From Rhodocyclaceae bacterium (GTDB lineage: Bacteria > Pseudomonadota > Gammaproteobacteria > Burkholderiales > Rhodocyclaceae): a DNA stretch of 63,664 nt. This document shows, one piece after another, positions 47,169-54,948 of this stretch (the first letter of the stretch is position 1; the number at the start of each line of letters is the position of its first letter). Location of the stretch: NCBI GenBank assembly GCA_030824115.1, contig JAVBYI010000016.1, positions 1 through 63,664 on the forward strand, written 5' to 3'. A program made the translations under genes and the position numbers. The notes beneath the pieces were generated by a model. That model had not been told where the DNA came from. It made no database searches and worked only from the letters and a program-made list of their open reading frames with translations.

Positions 47169-47822
47169 ATGATTAAATTCACCACGAAGAACCTTATCGC
47201 TGCTGCTGCCCTGATCGGTATCGGCGCTGCTGCTCAAGCCCAGACCCCTGGTATCGACATGAAGGGTACTGTTGGCTACGTCATCGACGCACGCGGCTAT
47301 GTTGCCAAGAGCGGTACCGGCCTGTGCTGGCGCACCGGCTACTGGACCCCGGCCATGGCCATCGCCGAGTGCGATCCGGATCTGGCCAAGAAGGCAGAGT
47401 CGAAGGCTGCTGCGCCCGCCACAGGTGTCAAGCCCGCCGCCGCCAAGGTCACCTTGGCTGCCGACGCCCTGTTCGACTTCAACAAGGCTGTCCTGCGCGC
47501 CGAAGGCAAAGCCGCTCTCGACAAGCTCGTGAATGACGTCAAGGGCATCAAGCTTGAGGTCATCATCGCCGTTGGTCACGCCGACCGTATCGGCAAGGAT
47601 GCTTACAACCAGAAGCTGTCCGAGCGCCGCGCTGCTGCTGTCAAGGACTACCTGGTCGGCAAGGGCATCGAAGCCAACCGCGTTTATGCTGAAGGCAAGG
47701 GCGAGAAGCAGCCGAAGACCACTGCAGCTCAGTGCGGCAAGAGCGTTGCCAAGTCGAAGAAGCTGATCGACTGCCTGCAGCCCGATCGTCGCGTCGAAAT
47801 CGAAGTGATCGGCACCAAGTAA
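47169..47822 (+). CDS. ompA: OmpA-family outer-membrane / peptidoglycan-binding protein
   Basis: A 217-residue exported protein: the signal peptide (residues 1-25) ends AAQA-QTPG. The mature N-terminus is short and has [22 protein letters not shown], a feature of betaproteobacterial OmpA proteins, so there is no eight-stranded barrel. The C-terminal OmpA domain ([40 protein letters not shown]) binds peptidoglycan. Codons are those of a highly expressed gene, AGAGGG precedes the ATG, and a strong terminator follows. Confidence 0.93.
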   Translation: MIKFTTKNLIAAAALIGIGAAAQAQTPGIDMKGTVGYVIDARGYVAKSGTGLCWRTGYWTPAMAIAECDPDLAKKAESKAAAPATGVKPAAAKVTLAADALFDFNKAVLRAEGKAALDKLVNDVKGIKLEVIIAVGHADRIGKDAYNQKLSERRAAAVKDYLVGKGIEANRVYAEGKGEKQPKTTAAQCGKSVAKSKKLIDCLQPDRRVEIEVIGTK

Positions 47823-47843
47823 TTCGGTACCATTCACTCCCGG

Positions 47844-47870
47844 AAAAGCCCTGCCCTGCAGGGCTTTTTT
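47844..47870 (+). terminator. Rho-independent terminator after ompA
   Basis: A 10-bp stem (AAAAGCCCTG with CAGGGCTTTT) around a 5-nt loop, followed by further T, 21 bp after the ompA stop and 20 bp before the ubiG ATG. Confidence 0.92.
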
Positions 47871-47889
47871 CTTGTTCCATGGAGCCCGC

Positions 47890-48597
47890 ATGAGCAGCCA
47901 CGCCAACGTCGATCCGCAGGAAGTCGCCAAGTTCAGTGATCTGGCCCACCGCTGGTGGGACCCGAACTCCGAGTTCAAACCCCTGCACGACATCAATCCC
48001 TTGCGTCTGGGCTGGGTGGATCGTTGCGTTGGATTGGCCGGCAAGCAGGCCCTTGACGTCGGTTGCGGCGGTGGGCTGATGAGCGAGGGCATGGCCAGTT
48101 GCGGCGCCAACGTCACCGCCATCGATATGTCCGAGAAAGCCTTGGGCGTCGCCAAGCTGCACATGCTGGAAAGCGGTCGCCAGATCGACTACCGTCACAT
48201 GGCGGCCGAAGCCCTCGCCAGCGAAATGCCGGCCAGCTTTGATGTCGTCACCTGCCTTGAAATGCTCGAACATGTCCCCGATCCGGCTTCAACCATCACC
48301 GCTTGCGCCCAACTGGTCAAACCCGGTGGACAGGTATTTTTCTCGACGATCAACCGCAACCCAAAAGCTTATCTATTTGCGGTAATTGGTGCGGAATATC
48401 TTCTCAACATGCTGCCCAAGGGCACCCATGACTACACGAAATTCCTGCGTCCGGCCGAACTGGCGCGCTTCGCCCGCGAAGCCAGACTCGAGGTCGAGGA
48501 AATCATCGGCATGAGCTACAACCCGCTGACCAAAACCTACAAACTCGGCAACGACACCAGCGTTAACTACCTCATGCGTGCCCGCCGGCCCACTTGA
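47890..48597 (+). CDS. ubiG: Ubiquinone O-methyltransferase UbiG
   Basis: A SAM-dependent methyltransferase that performs both O-methylations of ubiquinone synthesis. I place the start at ATG 47890 ([20 protein letters not shown]), preceded by GGAG, giving 235 residues. Typical blocks are [20 protein letters not shown], the SAM loop [31 protein letters not shown], and [20 protein letters not shown]. It converges on the binding-protein gene, with only 3 bp between them. Confidence 0.95.
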   Translation: MSSHANVDPQEVAKFSDLAHRWWDPNSEFKPLHDINPLRLGWVDRCVGLAGKQALDVGCGGGLMSEGMASCGANVTAIDMSEKALGVAKLHMLESGRQIDYRHMAAEALASEMPASFDVVTCLEMLEHVPDPASTITACAQLVKPGGQVFFSTINRNPKAYLFAVIGAEYLLNMLPKGTHDYTKFLRPAELARFAREARLEVEEIIGMSYNPLTKTYKLGNDTSVNYLMRARRPT

Positions 48598-48600
48598 TTG

Positions 48601-50709
48601 TTACCCGGCCGTCGCGGCCTCGCGCCGCCGATGGTTCAGAAAAGCGGGCAAGGCGACAAGCACGCCGGCAAGCACCAGCAGCAACAACGGCCAGGCGACC
48701 GGCTGATTCCAGCGTTGCCGCAATTCACTGCGCTGCGTAACCTCGATACGCTGATACTTGAGCGTGTTGTGACCGACCTTGGTCGGCTTGCGATTCTTCA
48801 GCCAGGCATGGCGCAAGCTATAGTCCTTGGGGTGGAAACCCCAGACCCACGGCGTCTCTTCATGCAGAATGGCCAGCATGCGATCGATGATCGCCTGACG
48901 TTCCGGTCCATTGTCCATCGCACGCATGCGCTCGAACAGGCGGTCGTACTCGGGATTGGCGTAGTTGGCAGCGTTTTCGCCTGACTGCCTGACCTTGCCT
49001 TGTGGGCCGTAGAGCAGGAATAAAAAGTTCTCTGGATCGGGATAGTCGGCATTCCAGCCGAAATAGAACAACTGCACCGCGCCCTTCCTGACCTTCTCCT
49101 GAAAACGGTTGTAGTCTGTGCTGCGTACCACCAGTTGCACGTCGATTTTCTGGAGCTGTTTGTTGAGCCAGTCGATACGTGTCTTGGCACCAACACCCGT
49201 CGCCGTCGTATCGAGATTGATGACCAGCGGCTCACCCGTTTTCACATGACGTCCGCCCGGCCAGCCCGCCTCGGCCAGCAGGCGTTTGGCCACCGCCGCA
49301 TCCTTGCGCCTGGGGCCACTGTCCATCCAGTCATAGACGACGGGATTGATGCCCTCCCTGCCTTCACGATATCCGAAGATGCCGGGGGGTAAAGGACTTT
49401 GCGATGCAATGCCGCGACCATTCTGGAAGATCGAGATGAACTCCTCCTGGTCGATGGCAATCGCGATTGCCTGACGAATTTTCTTCGCCGCTTCGGTTGA
49501 TCCGCCCACCAGCGGATCGAGCATGTTGAAGCCCATGTAAAACGTCGAGGTCGCCACCGAGGTCGACAAGTCAATGCCCTGCGTCCGCATGTCCTGGGTG
49601 AGGGATATCTCGCCGCCCGGACCGACCTGTACCGCCTGGTCAAAGGAATCCGAGGAAATCCCCGAAGCATCGTAGTAGCCCTGCAGGAACTTGTTCCAGT
49701 AGGGAATCTGCTCTTTCTCGCGGGTAAACACCACCTTCTCGATAAACGGCAGCGGCTTGCCACAATCCGCCAGCAGGCCGGCTGCTGGATCACCCACCTC
49801 GCCTTCGCAAGGGTAGGTCTCGCCACGAAAGTTTGGGTTGCGCTCCAACACCATGCGCGCATTCGGATTGTTTTCCGTCAGCATGAAGGGGCCGGTGCCA
49901 ACTGGATACCAGTCCAGCGTCAGATTTTTTTCGGCCATCCCCGGCTGGCTGTGGAAACGATCGGCTTCCCAGGGCATTGGTGCGAAAAACGGCATGGTCA
50001 GCCAGTACAGGAACTGCGGATACTTGCCCTTGATGCGAATCCGGTAGCGATAGCGGTCGATGGCCTCCGCCCCAGCCAGCGAAACTTGCCGTAAATCCAG
50101 CCAGTCCTGCCGTCCTGCCAGCGCCGACTTTTTCAACTCACCTGCCAGTTCAGGCAATCCCACAATGTATTCAGCCATCAACCCGAGGATGGGCGAGTGC
50201 AAACGCGGATGCGCCAGCCGCTTCAGCGCATAGACGTAATCCTCCGCCACCAGTTCACGCGTGCCACGGTTGGGAAAGTCTGCCAGCGTATGGAAATTCG
50301 AGATATCAGCTGGTTGCTCAGCGAAGGCTGGGTGCGGTTGGTAGCGAATGCCGGGCTTGATCTCGACAATGTAGTCGGTAAAGGCGATACGCGCTGCATC
50401 GGTCGTGCCAGAAAGCGGCTTGCCAAAGCGATCCAGATAACGCGCTTCAGGTACGCGTACCGCCGTCGCCGGCATCAATTCATAGGGGCGTTTCAGGTAG
50501 TGATATTGCAGCGGCGGCTCATAGATTTGCGCGGTGAAGGTGATTTCATCCTCACTGTAGGACTGCACCGGATCAAGATGCTTGGGCCGATCGGTGAAGG
50601 CCGTATAGAGAATGTTCCGCCCCGCATCTGCCGCCGGATAGGGGTCATTCCAGGCCGAACCACAGCCACTGAGGACAACGACCAACAGAATCAACGAAAG
50701 ACGGCGCAT
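48601..50709 (-). CDS. Family 5 extracellular solute-binding lipoprotein (oligopeptide type) with C-terminal membrane helix
   Basis: A 702-residue lipoprotein: the lipobox LSGC in MRRLSLILLVVVLSGCGSAW anchors it. The body is a large family 5 binding protein (DPVQSYSEDEITFTAQIYEP, NLTLDWYPVGTGPFMLTENN, YFGWNADYPDPENFLFLLYG). Unusually, it ends with a hydrophobic segment, PLLLLVLAGVLVALPAFL, and a basic tail, so it may be anchored at both ends. No ABC permease or ATPase gene is near. A 23/24 copy of the dispersed motif encodes KSALAGRQ. It is divergent from fabI. Confidence 0.88.
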   Translation of the reverse strand: MRRLSLILLVVVLSGCGSAWNDPYPAADAGRNILYTAFTDRPKHLDPVQSYSEDEITFTAQIYEPPLQYHYLKRPYELMPATAVRVPEARYLDRFGKPLSGTTDAARIAFTDYIVEIKPGIRYQPHPAFAEQPADISNFHTLADFPNRGTRELVAEDYVYALKRLAHPRLHSPILGLMAEYIVGLPELAGELKKSALAGRQDWLDLRQVSLAGAEAIDRYRYRIRIKGKYPQFLYWLTMPFFAPMPWEADRFHSQPGMAEKNLTLDWYPVGTGPFMLTENNPNARMVLERNPNFRGETYPCEGEVGDPAAGLLADCGKPLPFIEKVVFTREKEQIPYWNKFLQGYYDASGISSDSFDQAVQVGPGGEISLTQDMRTQGIDLSTSVATSTFYMGFNMLDPLVGGSTEAAKKIRQAIAIAIDQEEFISIFQNGRGIASQSPLPPGIFGYREGREGINPVVYDWMDSGPRRKDAAVAKRLLAEAGWPGGRHVKTGEPLVINLDTTATGVGAKTRIDWLNKQLQKIDVQLVVRSTDYNRFQEKVRKGAVQLFYFGWNADYPDPENFLFLLYGPQGKVRQSGENAANYANPEYDRLFERMRAMDNGPERQAIIDRMLAILHEETPWVWGFHPKDYSLRHAWLKNRKPTKVGHNTLKYQRIEVTQRSELRQRWNQPVAWPLLLLVLAGVLVALPAFLNHRRREAATAG
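50109..50132 (-). repeat. Dispersed 24-bp motif inside the binding-lipoprotein gene
   Basis: 23 of 24 positions match, sense to the gene, encoding KSALAGRQ ([16 protein letters not shown]) in the same frame as the tyrA copy. Confidence 0.92.
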
Positions 50710-50734
50710 GACCGAAGTGTAATGGAATCACCGC

Positions 50735-50740
50735 TATAAT
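50735..50740 (+). promoter_or_regulatory. Consensus -10 element upstream of fabI
   Basis: A perfect TATAAT lies 37 bp before the fabI ATG. No good -35 is seen at the right distance, so the promoter may be assisted or only moderately strong. Confidence 0.55.
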
Positions 50741-50777
50741 CGCCCATCACTTGAGCATGGCTTTTGGAGGATTCAAC

Positions 50778-51578
50778 ATGGGCTTTCTCGCCGGCAAACG
50801 CATACTGATCACCGGCCTCCTGTCCAACCGCTCCATCGCATACGGCATCGCCAAAGCATGCCATCGCGAAGGGGCGCAACTGGCCTTCACCTACCAGAAC
50901 GAACGTTTTCAGGAACGTATCAACAAATTCGCTGCCGAATTCGATAGCGACATGGTCTATCAGGTCGATGTCGCCGAAGATGCACAGATCGACGCCTGTT
51001 TCGCACAAATGGCCCAGCGCTGGGACGGTCTTGAAGGGCTGGTGCATTCCATCGCCTTCGCCCCCACCGAGGCGATCGAGGGCGATTTCCTCGACGGCAT
51101 TTCGCGCGATGCCTTCCGCATTGCGCATGAAATCTCCTCCTACAGCTTCGCCGCGCTCGCCAAAGCTGCCCGTCCGCTGCTGTTGAAGGGCGACAAGCCT
51201 TCGCTGGTCTGCCTGTCCTACCTCGGTGCCGAACGCACCATGCCGAACTACAACACCATGGGGCTGGCCAAGGCCAGTCTGGAAGCCGCCACGCGCTACC
51301 TTGCCTTCAGCCTCGGCCCGCAAGGCATTCGCGCCAACGCGGTTTCCGCCGGCCCGATCAAGACACTGGCGGCCTCCGGCATCGGCAACTTCGGCAAACT
51401 GCTGGCCTACAACGCCCACCACGCACCGCTGCGCCGCAACGTCACGATCGAAGAAGTCGGCAATGCCGCCGCCTTCCTGCTATCCGATCTCGCCAGCGGT
51501 GTCACGGGGGAAGTGCTGTATGTCGATGGCGGCACGCATAACGTCGCCATGGGGAATGCCGAACCGCTACCCGGCTGA
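50778..51578 (+). CDS. fabI: Enoyl-[acyl-carrier-protein] reductase (NADH)
   Basis: FabI reduces enoyl-ACP in the last step of each fatty-acid elongation round and is the triclosan target. I start it at ATG 50778 ([20 protein letters not shown]), six bases after GGAGG, giving 266 residues. It is an SDR with the FabI-type active site: YNTMGLAK (Tyr and Lys six residues apart) following [15 protein letters not shown]. The gene converges on ppiD, with a very stable hairpin between. Confidence 0.97.
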   Translation: MGFLAGKRILITGLLSNRSIAYGIAKACHREGAQLAFTYQNERFQERINKFAAEFDSDMVYQVDVAEDAQIDACFAQMAQRWDGLEGLVHSIAFAPTEAIEGDFLDGISRDAFRIAHEISSYSFAALAKAARPLLLKGDKPSLVCLSYLGAERTMPNYNTMGLAKASLEAATRYLAFSLGPQGIRANAVSAGPIKTLAASGIGNFGKLLAYNAHHAPLRRNVTIEEVGNAAAFLLSDLASGVTGEVLYVDGGTHNVAMGNAEPLPG

Positions 51579-51598
51579 ACAAAACCCGCAAGCCAATA

Positions 51599-51622
51599 AA
51601 AAATCGGCGCTGGCGAGACGGC
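51599..51622 (+). repeat. Dispersed 24-bp motif (intergenic, in fabI/ppiD terminator)
   Basis: 22 of 24 positions match. It is the left arm of the long hairpin between the two convergent genes; the right arm is a complementary extension. Confidence 0.88.
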
Positions 51623-51641
51623 ATCTCGCAGCGCCGATTTT
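51600..51641. terminator. Bidirectional terminator between fabI and ppiD
   Basis: AAAATCGGCGCT (51600-51611) pairs with AGCGCCGATTTT (51630-51641), and inside it GCGAGA pairs with TCTCGC around CGGCA. The stem is 18 bp with one unpaired G, with A and T runs on both sides, so it can terminate both convergent genes. Confidence 0.9.
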
Positions 51642-51656
51642 CTTTGGGGAACCTGC

Positions 51657-53561
51657 TTACTTCTTTTCCAGCGCGGCCGCGTTCACCTTGACCGGATAGC
51701 GCTCGCGCAAGGTATCAATCCAGCCCATGACTTCCTCCTGCGCAATCACCTGATTGTATTGCTGGCGCAGGGTCATGGCACGACTGGCGACTTCGCCTTC
51801 AGTTGCTGCCGGCTCAAACGGTTTGACCTTCTCAATGCGATACACGGCATAACCCGCCGGTGTCTTGGCGCCTACATAGGCGGGCACATTCTGGCCGGCA
51901 ACGGCGAAGATCGCCTGCCGTCCCTCGGGGGGCAGATTGGCGGCCGCCAAACGCGATACGTTACGAACATTGCCCCAGCTTAAATCGACTTTCTCACCTG
52001 CCTTGAGCTTGGTCAGTTGCGCCTCACCCGTCGTCACCGCCATGGCCAGCGCTGCCTCGCGCAACAGGGCTTTTTCGATGACAGGCTGCACGGAGTCGAG
52101 CGACTCGACTTCTGCAGGGCGATGCGCCAGCACACGTGCGGAAACCAGGGTGTTCCCGCCCACATCCACTGCCTCGGTATTACGGTGCTGTTTGACCGCA
52201 TCATCCGCAAACACGGCCTGCATCAGCTTGGGATTATTGAAGGGCGGCATCATCTGAGCACCACGGGCAATCCAGTCGGTCGTCTGCACGGTCAGCCCAT
52301 ACTTTTCTGCCGCCGGCTTGAGGGTGTCGGACTGCTCATAGACCATGTTGGTAAAGGCTTCCGCCGCTTCGGCATACTGCTTTGCCCCCATCTGACGCTT
52401 CAGTTCAGCTGCAATTTCGCCACGCACTTCAGCCAGCGGACGCGCACGCTCGGGCTTGATGCCAGTCAGTTGAATGATGTGAAAGCCAAAGTCGGAACGC
52501 ACCACCGGCGAAATCTGTCCCTGCGTCAAGGCAAACGCCGCCTCTTCGAAAGGCTTGACCATCATGCCGCGCCCGAAGAAACCGAGGTCACCCCCCTTGC
52601 TGGCCGAACCCGGGTCTTGCGAATACTGCTTGGCCAACTTGGCAAAATCCCCCGGTGCTGCCTTGAGTTGACCGAGAACCTGTTCGGCCTTGTCGCTGGC
52701 TTCCTTGACCGTCGCTTCCGGCGCATTCTTGTCGGCACGGATCAGAATATGGCTGGCCTGACGCTGCTCCGGCGTTGAATAACGGGCCGCATTGGCCTTG
52801 TAAGCTGCTTCGATATCGGCATCCGATACCTGCGTCGCGGCCATCAATTTTTCCTGGCTCAGCACCAGAAATTCCAGCTTGACCTGCTCGGGGTTCTCGA
52901 AACGCTTGCGATTCTCTTCGTAATAACGCTTGACTACCTCGCCATCCGGCTTGGCAACCTTGGTCATGAATTGATCGGCCAGCAAGCTGAACTCACGAAT
53001 CTCGCGCTCTTCCAGTTGCGCGGCCAACCAGCGCTCGGCCGATTGGGGGGCCGAGAGCGCCCCATTGCCCGCTGCCATCACCGCCTGCTGAATCAGCATA
53101 TCCTGGCGCACCCGCGCTTCGAACATCTCGACACTCATGCCCTGTGCAGCGACCAAAGCCTCATAACGCTCACGTGAAAATTTGCCATTTTCCTGCAAAC
53201 CTGGCACTGAGGTAATGAACCCGACCAGATCGGCGTCGCTGACGCGAATATGGGTATCCATGGCGTAGTGCTGGAGCAGTTTTTGATTAACCAGTTCCTG
53301 CAACACCGCGCGGCGCATCACCGGGGTATCAAGCATTTCCTGGGGAATCGCCCCGCCCAACTGCTTGCGCAAACGATCCTGTTGTTCGCGCAGATTTTCC
53401 TGGAATTCGGCGCTGGAGATCGACACATCGCCCACGCTCGCCACCTCATCCCGACCGCCGCCATTGACATAGGCATCAACACCAAACAGGGCAAATGGCA
53501 GGATGATGATCGCCAGGACCAACTGGATAATTTTCTTGTTGTTGCGGACGAGATCGAACAT
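51657..53561 (-). CDS. ppiD: Periplasmic folding chaperone PpiD (SurA-like/parvulin)
   Basis: A membrane-anchored periplasmic chaperone of 634 residues. One N-terminal helix (KIIQLVLAIIILPFALFGVD) anchors it; a SurA-like N-terminal region follows, and one parvulin domain (ASHILIRADKNAPEATVKEA, then DPGSASKGGDLGFFGRGMMV and VKPFEEAAFALTQGQIS). It assists newly exported proteins near the Sec translocon. It follows a minus-strand terminator with no gene in front of it. Confidence 0.94.
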   Translation of the reverse strand: MFDLVRNNKKIIQLVLAIIILPFALFGVDAYVNGGGRDEVASVGDVSISSAEFQENLREQQDRLRKQLGGAIPQEMLDTPVMRRAVLQELVNQKLLQHYAMDTHIRVSDADLVGFITSVPGLQENGKFSRERYEALVAAQGMSVEMFEARVRQDMLIQQAVMAAGNGALSAPQSAERWLAAQLEEREIREFSLLADQFMTKVAKPDGEVVKRYYEENRKRFENPEQVKLEFLVLSQEKLMAATQVSDADIEAAYKANAARYSTPEQRQASHILIRADKNAPEATVKEASDKAEQVLGQLKAAPGDFAKLAKQYSQDPGSASKGGDLGFFGRGMMVKPFEEAAFALTQGQISPVVRSDFGFHIIQLTGIKPERARPLAEVRGEIAAELKRQMGAKQYAEAAEAFTNMVYEQSDTLKPAAEKYGLTVQTTDWIARGAQMMPPFNNPKLMQAVFADDAVKQHRNTEAVDVGGNTLVSARVLAHRPAEVESLDSVQPVIEKALLREAALAMAVTTGEAQLTKLKAGEKVDLSWGNVRNVSRLAAANLPPEGRQAIFAVAGQNVPAYVGAKTPAGYAVYRIEKVKPFEPAATEGEVASRAMTLRQQYNQVIAQEEVMGWIDTLRERYPVKVNAAALEKK

Positions 53562-53578
53562 GGAGATACCTTCGAATT

Positions 53579-53605
53579 AAAAAAGGCGAACCCGTGTCCG
53601 CCTTT
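53579..53605 (-). terminator. Terminator-like hairpin directly upstream of ppiD, with no gene before it
   Basis: On the minus strand AAAGGCG pairs with CGCCTTT around 10 nt and is followed by six T, ending 17 bp before the ppiD ATG. Only 97 bp lie between it and the start of the divergent arsC-like gene. It is either an attenuator in the ppiD leader or the leftover end of a lost upstream gene. Confidence 0.7.
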
Positions 53606-53702
53606 GCCATCACAATATGGTCACCGATTATACGCATGCCGGTGCTTGCCATGATCTCCCGGTGGTAGCATCGCCCGACTTTGTTCACGTGAGTTTTCCA
53701 TC

Positions 53703-54074
53703 ATGACAGACCCCACCGCCCCCCCCACCACGCGTCTTTATGGCATCAAGAATTGCGATTCGATGAAAAAAGCCTTCATTTGGCTGGATGAGCGCAATAT
53801 TCCCTACGAATTCCATGACTACAAGAAAGCCGGCGTGCCACGGGAGCGGCTGGTGGCTTGGTGCAAGACGCTCGGCTGGAAAACCCTGCTCAACACCAAG
53901 GGCACCACTTGGCGCAAGCTGACACCGGAGCAACAGGACATCACCACGCAAAGCAAAGCCGTAGCACTGATGGTGGAACAACCCAGCGTGATCCGCCGCC
54001 CCGTGGTCGAATCGGCCAGCGGCCACCTGCTGGTCGGGTTTGATCAGACCATGTTTGAGAGCTTCATCCGATAA
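53703..54074 (+). CDS. ArsC/Spx-family reductase (YffB-like)
   Basis: A 123-residue thioredoxin-fold protein. TRLYGIKNCDSMKKAFIWLD holds the single active-site Cys, and EQPSVIRRPVVESASGHLLV the conserved RRP of the ArsC fold. YffB-like members of this size act as glutathione-linked thiol reductases and are not proven arsenate reductases. Its stop directly abuts the hslO start (TAAATG), so the two form an operon, which fits a thiol-redox theme. Confidence 0.88.
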   Translation: MTDPTAPPTTRLYGIKNCDSMKKAFIWLDERNIPYEFHDYKKAGVPRERLVAWCKTLGWKTLLNTKGTTWRKLTPEQQDITTQSKAVALMVEQPSVIRRPVVESASGHLLVGFDQTMFESFIR

Positions 54075-54908
54075 ATGGATTCGGTTCGTCGTTTTCTCTT
54101 CGAGGCCCTCGACATTCGCGGTGCCGTGGTCACGCTGGGCAATGCCTGGCATGAGATGCAGGCCGGCCGGAATGATCCGCCCTGCATTAATGCCCTACTG
54201 GGCGAAATGGCGGCTATCACGGTGCTGATCGCGGGCAATCTCAAGGCACCGGGGCGGCTGACCTTCCAGTTGCAGGGACATGGTCTGGTTTCCATGTTGC
54301 TGGTCGATTGTGACGAACAACTGCGGCTACGTGGCACGGCGCGCTATACAGATGCCGTCCCGCCATCGCCGACATTTCAGGAACTGCTCGGCGATGGTCA
54401 ACTGATGCTGACCTTGCACACCAACACGGGAGATCCCTATCAGAGCATCGTCCCGCTGGTGGGCGACAGCGTGACGGCAGTGTTCGAGCACTATCTGGCC
54501 CAGTCCGAACAGCAACCGGCCAAGTTATTGCTCACGGCCAGTGATGATTTTGCCGGCGGCCTCTTTCTGCAAAAGCTGCCGGACGCCGACGTAAAAGACC
54601 CGGATGGCTGGAATCGCATCGGCCATCTTGCTGCAACACTAAAACCGTCCGAACTGCGTCAACCTGTCGCCAACCTGCTGATGCAGGTTTTTCCTGAAGA
54701 AGAGGTTCGCCTGTTCGACCCACGGCCAGTGCGCTATCACTGTCCGCGCGATGAGGAAAAAGTACTGTCCATGCTGAAGCAACTAGGCCGCGAAGAGATT
54801 GAGGCCACGTTGGCAGAAACTGGCGAAGTCGCCGTTGAAGACGATATCTGCCGTCAGCAATACCGGTTTGGCCCCGAACTGATCCAGCGACTCTTCAGCG
54901 CGGACTGA
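54075..54908 (+). CDS. hslO: Hsp33 family chaperonin with only two of the four zinc cysteines
   Basis: Hsp33 is a holdase that normally opens on oxidation when four cysteines (CxC and CxxC) release zinc. It has 277 residues, the usual length, with the N-terminal fold intact (DIRGAVVTLGNAWHEM, GEMAAITVLIAGNLKAPGRL). At the C-terminus CxC is reduced to YHCPRDEEKV (C223) and CxxC to VEDDICRQQYRF (C259), so one cysteine of each pair is missing. Redox switching by zinc release is then unlikely in its classical form. A 22/24 copy of the dispersed motif encodes AVPPSPTF. Confidence 0.9.
   Translation: MDSVRRFLFEALDIRGAVVTLGNAWHEMQAGRNDPPCINALLGEMAAITVLIAGNLKAPGRLTFQLQGHGLVSMLLVDCDEQLRLRGTARYTDAVPPSPTFQELLGDGQLMLTLHTNTGDPYQSIVPLVGDSVTAVFEHYLAQSEQQPAKLLLTASDDFAGGLFLQKLPDADVKDPDGWNRIGHLAATLKPSELRQPVANLLMQVFPEEEVRLFDPRPVRYHCPRDEEKVLSMLKQLGREEIEATLAETGEVAVEDDICRQQYRFGPELIQRLFSAD
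54354..54377 (-). repeat. Dispersed 24-bp motif inside hslO
   Basis: 22 of 24 positions match, antisense to hslO, read as AVPPSPTF, the same frame as in gyrA and aroA copy 1. Confidence 0.87.
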
Positions 54909-54910
54909 CC

Positions 54911-54940
54911 ATCCTCGGTGACTTGCCAGCCACCGAGGAT
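54911..54940. terminator. Hairpin between convergent hslO and chemoreceptor genes
   Basis: ATCCTCGGTG pairs perfectly with CACCGAGGAT around a 10-nt loop, 3 bp after the hslO stop and 8 bp before the end of the convergent gene. It lacks a good T run, so it is a probable but weak terminator in both directions. Confidence 0.65.
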
Positions 54941-54948
54941 CTACATAA

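Noticed and set aside
48598..48984. A 128-codon frame following ubiG on the plus strand
   Set aside because: It begins at TTG without a ribosome site and lies opposite the end of the binding-lipoprotein gene.
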